Part shown: one piece after another, positions 8,567-16,748 of the stretch
Position numbering within the stretch: position 1 is the stretch's first letter
Layout of the letters: the number at the start of each line of letters is the position of its first letter
Assembly: GCA_021732285.1 (NCBI GenBank)
Contig: JAKFVH010000201.1
Location: forward strand, 1 to 36,766
Direction: 5' to 3'
DNA from: Reyranella sp.
Lineage (GTDB): Bacteria; Pseudomonadota; Alphaproteobacteria; Reyranellales; Reyranellaceae
DNA length: 36,766 nt
Made by a program: the position numbers and the translations under genes
Notes under the pieces: generated by a model
The model's database searches: none
What the model saw: only the letters and a program-made list of their open reading frames with translations
What the model was told of the DNA's origin: nothing

Positions 8567-8677
8567 CGTCATCCCGAGCGGAGCCGCCCGCAGGGCGGCG
8601 TAGTCGAGGGACCTCGTCTTGTCGATGCATCGACAGAACAGGTCCCTCCACTCCGCTTCGCTCCGGTCGGGATGACG
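8567..8677. repeat. Intergenic hairpin repeat, family A, copy 2
   Basis: The outer arms are CGTCATCCCGAGCGGAG and its inverse copy ending GGGATGACG at 8677. The inner arms are GAGGGACCT and AGGTCCCTC. The apex contains the perfect palindrome TGTCGATGCATCGACA at about 8620-8635. The element fills nearly the whole gap between the two binding-protein genes and ends 19 bases before the second ATG; the ribosome-binding site GAGGAGGGAA lies between them. Confidence 0.85.
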
Positions 8678-8696
8678 GTAGTGAGAGGAGGGAACG

Positions 8697-10412
8697 ATGA
8701 AAACACTTGGACACGCATTGCTCGGCGGCGCCGCGGCCGCGTTGCTCGCGATCGGCGGAGCGTACGCCGCTTACGCTCAAGGCGGCGAGAAGCCCGAGAA
8801 GCCGCAGTATGGCGGCACGCTGGAAGTCGCCACCATGTTCGCAACGCTGTCGGCGCTGTCGTGGGATCCGCACGACTGGAACTGGAAGCTGAACCACGAC
8901 ACCGGCCAGTTCTACGAACAGCTGGTGGCGGGCGACCTCGACAAGAGCAAGCGCAAGGGCGGCAAGCATCCCTTCGTCGCCGACGCCTATCTCGCGACCG
9001 AGGCCCAGCGCGGCGAGCTCGCCGAGAAATGGGAGCTGGTCGACAACCCGCTGTCGGTGGTCTTCACCTTGCGCAAGGGCATCATGTTCCCCGAGAAGCC
9101 GGGCGTCATGCAGAGCCGCGAGCTCACGGCCGAGGACGTCGTCTTTTCCTTCAACCGGCTTCGCTCGAGCCCCAAGGCGCTCCCCACCTACTACGACTTC
9201 CTGGGCGACGTCGTGGCCAAGGACAGGTACACCGTCGTCTTCAACCTCAAGGAATACACCGCCGAGTGGGACTACCGGCTGGCCTGGGGCTTCTACAGCG
9301 TGATCATGCCCAAGGAGGTGGCCGATGCCGGGGCCACCAACTGGAAGAACGTCAACGGCACCGGGCCGTTCATGCTGACCGACTTCGTCGCCGGCAACTC
9401 CAACACCTACACGAAGAATCCGGTCTACTGGGACAAGGAGAAGATCGGCGGCCAGGACTACAAGCTGCCGTACCTCAACAAGCTGGTCTATCGCACCATC
9501 AAGGACGAGGCGACTCAGCATGCGGCGATCCGCACCGCCAAGATCGACCTCCTGGAGACGATCAATGCGCGCTACGTGCCGGAGTTGAAGAAGAGTGCGC
9601 CGCAGCTCCAGTGGGCCAAGCGTCTGTCGATCCTCGGGTCGTTCATGGCGCTACGCAACGACATGAAGCCGTTCGACGACGTACGCGTGCGGCGCGCCAT
9701 GAACATGGCGATCAACAAGAAGGAGATCATCGAGGCGCACTACAGCGGCGAGGCGATGATGCACGCCTATCCGATGTATCCCGACTGGGACGGCTACTTC
9801 GATTCGCTCGACAAGATGCCGGCTTCGGTCAAGGAGCTCTACGAGTACAACCCCAAGAAGGCCAAGGAGCTCCTGAAGGAGGCGGGCTATCCCAACGGCT
9901 TCACCTTCAAGATGCAGTTCTGCTCCTGCGCGCCCGACCATGTCGATCTGGCGCCGCTGCTCGCGGCCTATCTCGAACAGGTCGGCGTCAAGGCCGAGCT
10001 GCAGCCCACCGAGTACGGCGCGTTCCTGTCGGCCATGTCGACGCGCAAGCATGCGGCCGGCTACCTGATGAACTCCAGCCACACCAATCCCACGACCAGC
10101 ATCCGCAAGAGCTTCGTTTCGGGTGCGATGTGGAACCCGGCGATGTTCACCGATCCCAAGTACGACGCCAAGATGAACGAGGTCGTGGCGACCCGCGACG
10201 AGAACAAGCGCAAGGAAATGCTGCGCGAGATGACCGTCGAGATCATGGACCAGGCGCCCTACATCTGGCTGCCGACGCCGTATGTCTACGCGGCGTGGTG
10301 GCCGTGGGTGAAAAACTACGGCGGCGAGATGAGCGTGGGCTCGATCCGCCCCGGCCCGATCTACGCCCGCATCTGGATCGACCAGGAGCTGAAGAAGAAG
10401 CTGGGGTACTGA
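8697..10412 (+). CDS. Peptide-type ABC transporter substrate-binding protein (family 5), paralogue 2
   Basis: A periplasmic binding protein of 571 residues that is clearly a tandem paralogue of the preceding gene. Both share the KPQYGG start of the mature region, [11 protein letters not shown], the [11 protein letters not shown] block, [10 protein letters not shown], the CSC pair and an almost identical C-terminus ([10 protein letters not shown] to ELKKKxGY). The signal peptide is [20 protein letters not shown] followed by a short Ala-rich stretch. Divergence is concentrated in the ligand-binding middle, which suggests a different ligand range served by the same permease. Its Shine-Dalgarno sequence GAGGAGGGAA is strong. 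It is followed by the family B repeat and then a second ATPase pair. Confidence 0.92.
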   Translation: MKTLGHALLGGAAAALLAIGGAYAAYAQGGEKPEKPQYGGTLEVATMFATLSALSWDPHDWNWKLNHDTGQFYEQLVAGDLDKSKRKGGKHPFVADAYLATEAQRGELAEKWELVDNPLSVVFTLRKGIMFPEKPGVMQSRELTAEDVVFSFNRLRSSPKALPTYYDFLGDVVAKDRYTVVFNLKEYTAEWDYRLAWGFYSVIMPKEVADAGATNWKNVNGTGPFMLTDFVAGNSNTYTKNPVYWDKEKIGGQDYKLPYLNKLVYRTIKDEATQHAAIRTAKIDLLETINARYVPELKKSAPQLQWAKRLSILGSFMALRNDMKPFDDVRVRRAMNMAINKKEIIEAHYSGEAMMHAYPMYPDWDGYFDSLDKMPASVKELYEYNPKKAKELLKEAGYPNGFTFKMQFCSCAPDHVDLAPLLAAYLEQVGVKAELQPTEYGAFLSAMSTRKHAAGYLMNSSHTNPTTSIRKSFVSGAMWNPAMFTDPKYDAKMNEVVATRDENKRKEMLREMTVEIMDQAPYIWLPTPYVYAAWWPWVKNYGGEMSVGSIRPGPIYARIWIDQELKKKLGY

Positions 10413-10435
10413 TGACCGTGACGTGTGTTGCAGCG

Positions 10436-10571
10436 TTCCTCCCCTTCGCGGATTCCGCGAAGGGGAGGTGCCCGCGAAGCGGGCGGAGGGGTCATGAGCA
10501 CCACGACTGACGCCCGTGACCCCTCCGTCGGCGTAAGACGCCGACACCTCCCCAGCTTCGCTGGGGAGGAA
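10436..10571. repeat. Intergenic multi-hairpin repeat, family B, copy 1
   Basis: Five nested or adjacent hairpins are visible. They are a 13-bp stem (10438-10450 with 10456-10468), CCCGC/GCGGG (10471-10483), a central 10-bp stem GGAGGGGTCA/TGACCCCTCC (10485-10494 with 10517-10526), GTCGGCG/CGCCGAC (10527-10545), and a 10-bp stem CCTCCCCAGC/GCTGGGGAGG (10547-10569). The outer ends TTCCTCCCC and GGGGAGGAA are inverse copies, so the whole unit can form a cruciform. A second member with the same plan lies at 23570-23701. The last arm also contains the ribosome-binding site of the following ATPase gene. Confidence 0.88.
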
Positions 10572-10576
10572 GCGCT
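10563..10576 (+). promoter_or_regulatory. Repeat-borne ribosome-binding site for the second DppD-type ATPase
   Basis: The sequence GGGGAGGA at 10563-10570 is both the 3' arm of the last family B hairpin and the only Shine-Dalgarno sequence for ATG 10577 (GGAGG at 10565-10569, 7 bases before the start). In the transcript it can pair with CCTCCCCAGC at 10547-10556 across a 3-base loop, which would hide it from the ribosome. Whether this lowers translation is not known. Confidence 0.55.
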
Positions 10577-11560
10577 ATGACCGCGCCTCTCCTCTCCGTC
10601 AAAGGCCTGTCGACCGAGTTCCGCACCGAGCGCGGCATCGTCAAGGCGGTCGACGACGTCTCCTTCGATCTGGCGGCCGGCGAGACGCTGGCCATCGTGG
10701 GCGAATCGGGCTCGGGCAAGAGCGTCACCGCGATGTCCCTCCTGCGCCTGATCCCCAACCCTCCGGGCAAGATCTCGGCGGGCGAGGTGGTGTTCGACGG
10801 CCAGAACCTTCTGACGTTGAGCGACGAGGAGATCCGCGCGATCCGCGGCAACCGGATCGCCATGATCTTCCAGGAGCCGATGAGCTCGCTGAACCCGTCG
10901 CTGACCATCGGCCTGCAGATCGCCGAGCCGATCAACCTGCATCGCAAGACGCCGTGGGCCGCCGCCATGGACATGGCGGTCGAGTTGCTGGGCCGCGTGC
11001 GCATGTCCGATGCCACGAGTCGCGTAAAAGCCTATCCCCACCAGTTCTCCGGCGGCATGCGCCAGCGCGCCATGATCGCCATGGCGCTGGCCTGCCAGCC
11101 GCAGCTCATCATCGCCGACGAGCCGACGACGGCGCTCGACGTCACCGTGCAGGCGCAGATCCTGGCGCTGCTCAAGGAGGTGACGCGCGCCGCCAACTCC
11201 GCGCTGATCCTGATCACCCACGATCTCGGCGTGGTGGCGCGCTATGCCGATCGCGTCTGCGTCATGTACGGCGGCCGCATCGTCGAGGCGGGGCCGGCGC
11301 GCGAGATCTACGCGCGGCCGCGCCATCCCTACACGATCGGCCTGATGGCCTCGGTGCCGCGCCTCGACCAGGAGGCGGGGAGCCGCCTGGTGCCGATCGA
11401 GGGCTCGCCGCCCAACCTCGCCAACCTGCCGCCGGGCTGCGCCTTCGCGCCGCGCTGTCGGCGCGCCGCCGACCTCTGCCGCAACCATCGCCCCTTGCTG
11501 GTCCCGAGCGCTCCCGATCATCTCTCGGCTTGTCATTTCCATGCCCAGCTCAGCACCTGA
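10577..11560 (+). CDS. Dipeptide/oligopeptide ABC transporter ATPase (DppD/OppD type), second copy
   Basis: The second copy of the DppD-type motor subunit, 327 residues. It has Walker A GESGSGKS near residue 45, a Q-loop in [12 protein letters not shown], the signature FSGGMRQR, Walker [11 protein letters not shown] and the C-terminal Cys-containing oligopeptide-transporter domain ([14 protein letters not shown]). It differs from the first copy enough to be an older paralogue or separately acquired. It probably serves the same DppBC permeases, because no second permease pair is visible, or a permease outside the window. The ribosome-binding site comes from the family B repeat. The stop lies 20 bases inside the next gene, so the two are coupled. 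Confidence 0.93.
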   Translation: MTAPLLSVKGLSTEFRTERGIVKAVDDVSFDLAAGETLAIVGESGSGKSVTAMSLLRLIPNPPGKISAGEVVFDGQNLLTLSDEEIRAIRGNRIAMIFQEPMSSLNPSLTIGLQIAEPINLHRKTPWAAAMDMAVELLGRVRMSDATSRVKAYPHQFSGGMRQRAMIAMALACQPQLIIADEPTTALDVTVQAQILALLKEVTRAANSALILITHDLGVVARYADRVCVMYGGRIVEAGPAREIYARPRHPYTIGLMASVPRLDQEAGSRLVPIEGSPPNLANLPPGCAFAPRCRRAADLCRNHRPLLVPSAPDHLSACHFHAQLST

Positions 11561-12536
11561 CACCGTCCTCGAGGTCAAGGACCTGAAAGTCCACTTCCCG
11601 GTGATGGCCGGTGCGGTGATGCGCCGCCAGGTCGGCAGCGTGAAGGCGGTCGATGGCGTGTCGTTCGACGTGCGCCGCGGCGAGACCTTGGGCCTGGTGG
11701 GCGAATCGGGCTGTGGCAAGAGCACGACCGGTCTCGCCATCCTAAAGATGATCGACATCACCTCGGGCGAGGTGAAGTTCGAGGGCGAGGACATTTCCGC
11801 TTACGACCGATCCCGCATGCGCCCGATCCGACGCCGCATGCAGATGGTCTACCAGGATCCGTTCGGCTCGCTGAACCCGCGCATGAAGGTGTCGGAGATC
11901 GTGGGCGAGCCGCTGGAAGTGCACGGCATGGCGTCCGACCGTGCCGCCTACGACGCCCGCGTCGCCAGCCTTTTGGACATGGTGGGCCTCTTGCCCGACA
12001 TGGCCGATCGCTATCCGCACGAATTCTCCGGCGGCCAGCGCCAGAGGATCGGCATCGCCCGCGCGCTGGCGCTCGATCCGGCGCTGATCATCTGCGATGA
12101 GCCGGTGTCGGCGCTCGACGTGTCGATCCAGGCGCAGGTCGTGAACCTGTTCCAGGAGCTGCAGGAGCGGCTGGGCCTCACCTACATCTTCATCGCCCAT
12201 GACCTCGCCGTGGTGCGCCACATCAGCCATCGCATCGCCGTGATGTATTTGGGCCGCATCGTCGAGATCGCCCCGCGCGGCGAGCTCTACGCCAAACCCT
12301 TGCATCCCTACACCCAGGCCCTGCTGGCCGCGATCCCGATCCCCGATCCCGAGGTCGAGGCCTCGCGGCCGCAGCAGATCATCACCGGCGAGGTGCCGTC
12401 GGCCATGCGCCCGCCGCCCGGCTGCCGGTTTCACACCCGCTGTCCCCAGGCGATGGACGTGTGCAAGAGCGCCGACCCGTCGATGCGCGACATGGGCGGT
12501 GGCCGCGCCGTCGCTTGTCATCTATACGACACCTGA
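11541..12536 (+). CDS. Dipeptide/oligopeptide ABC transporter ATPase (DppF/OppF type), second copy
   Basis: The second DppF-type ATPase, 331 residues. Walker A is GESGCGKST (about residues 54-62), the Q-loop is in [12 protein letters not shown], the signature is FSGGQRQR (the usual Arg, unlike copy 1) and Walker B continues [12 protein letters not shown]. The C-terminal domain has the [14 protein letters not shown] cluster. The start overlaps the previous gene by 20 bases. Its stop overlaps the ATG of the acid phosphatase by one base (TGATG), so the phosphatase is almost certainly translated from the same mRNA. Confidence 0.93.
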   Translation: MPSSAPDTVLEVKDLKVHFPVMAGAVMRRQVGSVKAVDGVSFDVRRGETLGLVGESGCGKSTTGLAILKMIDITSGEVKFEGEDISAYDRSRMRPIRRRMQMVYQDPFGSLNPRMKVSEIVGEPLEVHGMASDRAAYDARVASLLDMVGLLPDMADRYPHEFSGGQRQRIGIARALALDPALIICDEPVSALDVSIQAQVVNLFQELQERLGLTYIFIAHDLAVVRHISHRIAVMYLGRIVEIAPRGELYAKPLHPYTQALLAAIPIPDPEVEASRPQQIITGEVPSAMRPPPGCRFHTRCPQAMDVCKSADPSMRDMGGGRAVACHLYDT

Positions 12537-13219
12537 TGAACTTGAAGCGTCGCGCGGTCCTCGTGCTCGCGCTGCTCGCGGCCGTTCCGGCCGCGGCGCG
12601 CGACATGCCCTACCTCACGGTGCAGGAGCTCGACCTCGTGTCGGTCCTGCCGCCGCCCGTCGTCGATCCCGAGCAGCTGGCGATGGTGCTGGCCGCGCAA
12701 CTCGCTGCGTCGCCCGAGCGCATCGAGCAGGCCAAGCGCGACGTCGACGAATCGCCCGACACCATGTTCGGCGCCGTGCTCGGCAAGCCGCTCGATGCCG
12801 CGGCGCTGCCCAACATGACGCGGTTGTTCGAGCGCATGCGCGACACCGAGGATGCGGTGACCGGCCCGGCCAAGAAGGCCTTCAAGCGCGTCCGTCCCTA
12901 CATGAGCAGCAGCGAGATCAAGCCGCTGGTGCGGCCCTCGATCAGCGGCTCCTATCCGTCGGGCCACACCACCAACGCCACCTTGGCGGCCATCGTCATG
13001 GGCGACATCGTGCCCGAGAAGCGCGACGCGATCTGGCTGCGCGCCGCCGACTACAGCCACAGCCGCGTCGTCGGCGGCATGCACTATCCCAACGACCTTC
13101 TAGGCGGCAAGCTCGCCGGCACCGCGATCGCCGTGGCGCTGCAGAGTCGCCCCGAGTTCAAGGCCGACTTCGCGGCGGCGCGCCGCGAGCTCAGGCAGTA
13201 TCTGGGACTCGCGCCCTAG
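12536..13219 (+). CDS. Class A non-specific acid phosphatase (PAP2 superfamily), secreted
   Basis: A periplasmic phosphomonoesterase expected to release phosphate from organic phosphates. The 227-residue protein has a signal peptide ([21 protein letters not shown], likely cut after AAA) and the complete three-part active site: KxxxxxxRP (in KKAFKRVRP), PSGHTT, and SRx5Hx3D (SRVVGGMHYPND), whose His is the usual catalytic residue. Length is normal for bacterial class A acid phosphatases. It is the last gene of the ABC block. Its TAG stop is directly followed by the stop codon of the convergent acyl-CoA dehydrogenase, with no base between them. Coupling to a peptide importer suggests that phosphorylated ligands may be processed before uptake; this is inference. 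Confidence 0.9.
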   Translation: MNLKRRAVLVLALLAAVPAAARDMPYLTVQELDLVSVLPPPVVDPEQLAMVLAAQLAASPERIEQAKRDVDESPDTMFGAVLGKPLDAAALPNMTRLFERMRDTEDAVTGPAKKAFKRVRPYMSSSEIKPLVRPSISGSYPSGHTTNATLAAIVMGDIVPEKRDAIWLRAADYSHSRVVGGMHYPNDLLGGKLAGTAIAVALQSRPEFKADFAAARRELRQYLGLAP

Positions 13220-14398
13220 CTACATCTTGCCTGACACGATGCGCGCGCCGAGCGCCCAGCGATGGACCTCGGACGGGCCGTCGTAGATGCGGAAGGCTCT
13301 TGTGTCGCGGAAGATGCGCTCGACCACGGTGTCGCGCGTCATGCCCATGCCGCCCAGGATCTGCATCGACCGGTCGGCGACGCGGGCGATCGCCTCGGAG
13401 CACACGACCTTGGACATGGAACTTTCGTTCGACGCGCGCTCGCCTTTGTCCAGAAGCCAGGCGGTGTGCAGGATCGAGAGCCGCGCCTGGTGGATGTCCA
13501 TGTGGTTGTCGGCCAGCATGAAGGAGACACCCTCGTGCTCGCCCAAGGTCTTGCCGAAGGCGACGCGATGGCGCGCATAGTCGGCGGCGATTTCCTGCGC
13601 GCGCACCGCCGAGCCCAGCCAGCGCATGCAGTGGCTGAGCCGCGCCGGCGCGAGCCGCACCTGGGCGTAACGGAAGCCCTTGCCGACCTCGCCCAGCACG
13701 GCGTCGGCCGGCAGGCGCAGGTCCTTGATCTCGAGCACGGCGTGACCGCCGGTGAAGCTGGAATCGATCGTGTCCAGCGTGCGCTCGATCCTGATCGCGG
13801 GATCGGGCAGGTCGGCCAGGAACAGCGTCGCATGGCCATCCTGCGGGCCGCCGTCGACCTTGGCCATGATGATGACGAAGCCCGCGCCCTCGGCGCCGGT
13901 GATCAGCCACTTGCGGCCGTTGATCACCCATTCGTTGCCGTCGAGCCGAGCCGTGGCCTGCAGCATGCCGGGATCGGAGCCCGCGCCGCCCGGCTCGGTC
14001 ATGGCGAAGCAGGAGCGGATTTTTCCTTCTGCCAGCGGCTTCAGGAAATGGTCGCGCTGGTCGGGCCGCGCCACGACGTCTAAAAGATGGATGTTGCCCT
14101 CGTCGGGCGAAGCGCAGTGAATCGCGGTCGGCCCCAGGATGGAATAGCCCGCCGCCTCGAACACGAAGGCGCGGGCGACGAAGCCGATGGCGTTGCCGCC
14201 ATACTCCTTGGGCACATGCGGCGCGAACACGCCGGCTGAGCGGGCGAGATCGTTCATCTCCACGCGCAACGCGTCGGTCGGCCCGTGCGGCGTCCAGCGC
14301 GGGTCCTTCTCGTACGGCACGATCCTGGTCTTGACGAAGTCGGCCACCCGCCGCGCGAGGTCTAAAACCTCGGCGGGCGGGGCAAAGTTCAGGTCCAT
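13220..14398 (-). CDS. Acyl-CoA dehydrogenase (ACAD10/11-like)
   Basis: A cytoplasmic FAD enzyme that introduces a trans-2 double bond into an acyl-CoA. The 392-residue protein has the N-terminal helical domain, the middle beta domain with AMTEPGGAGSDPG and NGRKWLITGAEGAG, and the C-terminal helical domain ending ILGGMGMTRDTVVERIFRD...YDGPSEVHRW. At the position of the medium-chain enzyme's catalytic Glu (YEGT) this protein has Asp (YDGP), as in the ACAD10/11 branch. I chose ATG 14398 (MDLNFAPPAEV); GTG 14401 is directly upstream, and a longer frame to 14428 lacks support. A GGGGAG ribosome-binding site precedes the start. It is the last gene of a leftward group with a monooxygenase and a Bug receptor. 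Confidence 0.88.
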   Translation of the reverse strand: MDLNFAPPAEVLDLARRVADFVKTRIVPYEKDPRWTPHGPTDALRVEMNDLARSAGVFAPHVPKEYGGNAIGFVARAFVFEAAGYSILGPTAIHCASPDEGNIHLLDVVARPDQRDHFLKPLAEGKIRSCFAMTEPGGAGSDPGMLQATARLDGNEWVINGRKWLITGAEGAGFVIIMAKVDGGPQDGHATLFLADLPDPAIRIERTLDTIDSSFTGGHAVLEIKDLRLPADAVLGEVGKGFRYAQVRLAPARLSHCMRWLGSAVRAQEIAADYARHRVAFGKTLGEHEGVSFMLADNHMDIHQARLSILHTAWLLDKGERASNESSMSKVVCSEAIARVADRSMQILGGMGMTRDTVVERIFRDTRAFRIYDGPSEVHRWALGARIVSGKM

Positions 14399-14453
14399 CA
14401 CACTCCCCTTTGTGCGGGAGTCTAACACTCGGCGGCTCTGCAGAAACGCAGAG

Positions 14454-15689
14454 CTAGACGAACGATGGGCGTATCCGGAGCGACTCGCGGTCGAAGCCCG
14501 CGACCTGCTTGTAGCGGTCGGAGATCGCTAGAAGCTCGGCGGGCGAGATCACGTCCTCGATGCGCTCGAAGCGCTGGCCGCCGGAACGCTGCCAGACCTC
14601 GCGCAGGATGGCGTCGGGCGGATTGTTGCGGTTGGCCAGCACGACATTGGCGGTCGCAGGCCCACGCACGGCCTCGTATTGCTGCAGCGCCTGTTCCGTG
14701 GCGCCGAGCTTCTTGATCTCTCCGGTGAGATAGCGCGCATCGATGATCGACTGGCCCGCGCCGTTGGAGCCGCGCGGATACATCGGGTGGGCGGCGTCGC
14801 CCAAGAGCGTGATGCGGCCGAAGGTCCAGCGCGGCAGCGGATCGCGGTCGACCATGGGGTATTCCAGGATCTCCTCGGTGCTCTCGATCATGCCAGTGAT
14901 GTCGAGCCAGTCGAACTTCAGGCCGGCGAAGGCCGGCATCATGTCGGCCAGCCGGCCGCGCCCGGTCCAGTCCTGGCGTACCGCCTCGGGCCGCTCGATC
15001 TCGGCCACCCAGTTGATCAGGGGTTCGGGAGTGCCCGGTCGCACGGGATAGATCACCGTCTTGCCCACCGTCATCCAGCCGGTCGAGACCATGGTGTCGC
15101 CGCCGAGGAACGCCGGCCAGCGCACCGCGCCGCGCCACATGTTGACGCCCGAGTACTTGGGCGGTCCCTGGTCGGGATAGAGCTGCCAACGCAGCGCCGA
15201 ATGGATGCCGTCGCAGCCCACTGCGACCTTGCCGCGCCGGGGCTCGGCCTTGTCGAAGTGAAGCGTGACGCCCGTGCCGTCCTGCTCGACCTTGAGGCAG
15301 CGATGATCGAGCCGTACGGCGTCGCGGCCCAGGCGCTGCACCGTGGCGTCGAGCAGCACCTTGTGCAGGTCGGCGCGATGGATCGAGAGCTGCGGCCAGT
15401 CGTAGCCGGCATAGCGGCCGCGCGGCTCCTTGTAGATGAACTGGCCGTGGCGGCTGTAGAAGGCGAGCTCGCGCGTCTCGATGGCGCACGCCGCCAGCGC
15501 GTCCTGCAGGCCGAGCTCGCAGAGCTCGCGCATGCCGTGCGGCAGGATGTTGATGCCGACGCCGAGCGGCTGAACCTCGGGCGCCGCCTCGAACACGCAC
15601 GAGGAGATGCCGGCCTGATGCAGGCTGAGCGCCAAGGTCAGCCCGCCGATGCCGCCACCGACGATCAGGACATCGGCGTCGTCACTCAC
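14454..15689 (-). CDS. FAD-dependent aromatic-ring-hydroxylase-like monooxygenase
   Basis: A 411-residue class A flavoprotein monooxygenase expected to hydroxylate an aromatic or related substrate with NAD(P)H and O2. The N-terminal dinucleotide-binding motif is VLIVGGGIGGLTLALSL, the DG motif is VGCDGIHSALR and the second FAD motif is LLGDAAHPMYPRGSNGAGQ. The PRGSNGAGQ continuation resembles salicylate/3-hydroxybenzoate hydroxylase relatives. The start is GTG 15689, overlapping the stop of the upstream Bug receptor by 4 bases (GTGA), so expression is coupled. The substrate cannot be named from the sequence. Confidence 0.88.
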   Translation of the reverse strand: MSDDADVLIVGGGIGGLTLALSLHQAGISSCVFEAAPEVQPLGVGINILPHGMRELCELGLQDALAACAIETRELAFYSRHGQFIYKEPRGRYAGYDWPQLSIHRADLHKVLLDATVQRLGRDAVRLDHRCLKVEQDGTGVTLHFDKAEPRRGKVAVGCDGIHSALRWQLYPDQGPPKYSGVNMWRGAVRWPAFLGGDTMVSTGWMTVGKTVIYPVRPGTPEPLINWVAEIERPEAVRQDWTGRGRLADMMPAFAGLKFDWLDITGMIESTEEILEYPMVDRDPLPRWTFGRITLLGDAAHPMYPRGSNGAGQSIIDARYLTGEIKKLGATEQALQQYEAVRGPATANVVLANRNNPPDAILREVWQRSGGQRFERIEDVISPAELLAISDRYKQVAGFDRESLRIRPSFV

Positions 15690-16642
15690 TCAGGCTTGAT
15701 CCCGCGCTTGGCCACGACGTCGGCCCAGCGCCCCTTGTCGCGCACGACGATCTCGCCCAGCGCCGCCGGTGTCGAGGTGGCGGGGATCAGTCCCTGCGCC
15801 TCGAACGCGGCCTTGGCTTCGGGCGACTCGAGGATGGCCGAGATCTCCTTGTTCAGCCGCTCGACAAGTTCAGGCGGCGTGCCTTTGGGGGCGAAGAAGC
15901 CGTACCACATGTCGACATCGACGCCCGCCAGACCGCTCTCGGCCAGGGTCGGCACGTCGGGCAGTTGCGGCAGGCGCTGCGGGCTGCCGGCGGCGATCGC
16001 CTTCAGCTTGCCGGCGCGGATATGCTGGGCCGAGACATGGACCGGCAGGAACATGTAGCCGATCTGGCCGCCCAAAAGATCCTGAACGGCGCCGGCGGTT
16101 CCTTTGTAGGGGACGTGCACCATCTCGATGCCGGCCGCGGTCTCGACCAGCGCCATCGAAAGGTGATGCGGCGTGCCGACGCCGGGGCTGCCGTAGGTCA
16201 GCGTCTTGGGCGAGGCCTTGGCCGCCGCGATCAGCTCGGCGAGCGTGGCGGGCTTCTGACTCGGATGGGCGACCAGCACCAGCGAGCCCCAGGCGCTCAA
16301 GCCCAGCGGCGCGAAGTCGGCCACCGGATCGTAGGTCAGGTTCTTGTACAGGCTGGCGTTCATCACCAGCGTGTTGACCGACGACATCAAGGTGTGGCCG
16401 TCGGGCTTGGCGCGCGCCACCTGCTGGCTGCCGATGTTGCCCGAGGCGCCGGCGACGTTCTCGACGACCACGGGCTGGCCGATCTTGGCCGACAGCCGCT
16501 CGGCCACGAAGCGCGCGATGATGTCGGGACCGGTGCCGGGCGTGAACGGCACGACCAGCTTCACCGGCTGGTCGGGCCAGGCGAAGGCTGCGGGAGCGGC
16601 CAGCAGGGCCGCGGTGGAGGCCAGTATTTGACGACGGCGCAT
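15686..16642 (-). CDS. Bug-family (TctC-like) tricarboxylate-type solute receptor, solitary copy 1
   Basis: A periplasmic binding protein of the Bug/TctC family, 318 residues. It starts with a signal peptide (MRRRQILASTAALLAAPAAFA) followed by the family opening WPDQPVKLVVPFTPGTGPD. Further family blocks are GQPVVVENVAGASGNIG, YGSPGVGTPHHL, VPYKGTAGAVQDLLGGQI and the WYGFFAPKGTP loop. Bug receptors bind organic acids or other small ligands, often for TctAB transporters or signalling; no TctA or TctB gene is present here. It heads a leftward operon with the monooxygenase and the dehydrogenase, so its ligand may be the monooxygenase substrate (inference). Confidence 0.93.
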   Translation of the reverse strand: MRRRQILASTAALLAAPAAFAWPDQPVKLVVPFTPGTGPDIIARFVAERLSAKIGQPVVVENVAGASGNIGSQQVARAKPDGHTLMSSVNTLVMNASLYKNLTYDPVADFAPLGLSAWGSLVLVAHPSQKPATLAELIAAAKASPKTLTYGSPGVGTPHHLSMALVETAAGIEMVHVPYKGTAGAVQDLLGGQIGYMFLPVHVSAQHIRAGKLKAIAAGSPQRLPQLPDVPTLAESGLAGVDVDMWYGFFAPKGTPPELVERLNKEISAILESPEAKAAFEAQGLIPATSTPAALGEIVVRDKGRWADVVAKRGIKPE

Positions 16643-16693
16643 GGCGTTATTGAAGCAGGCCGTTCGCAGGCCGTCGATACAACTTACGCGAGA

Positions 16694-16721
16694 TTTACTT
16701 ATTTAAACTGCTTGCTATGAT
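16694..16721 (+). promoter_or_regulatory. Probable sigma-70 promoter for the ComM/YifB gene
   Basis: In the A+T-rich divergent gap between the Bug receptor and ComM genes, TTTACT (16694-16699) and TATGAT (16716-16721) are separated by 16 bases. Initiation would fall near 16728, about 20 bases before the ATG at 16749. The gap must also hold the leftward promoter of the Bug operon, which I could not place. Confidence 0.45.
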
Positions 16722-16748
16722 TGTTCACGATTTGTATCGGAGAACAGC

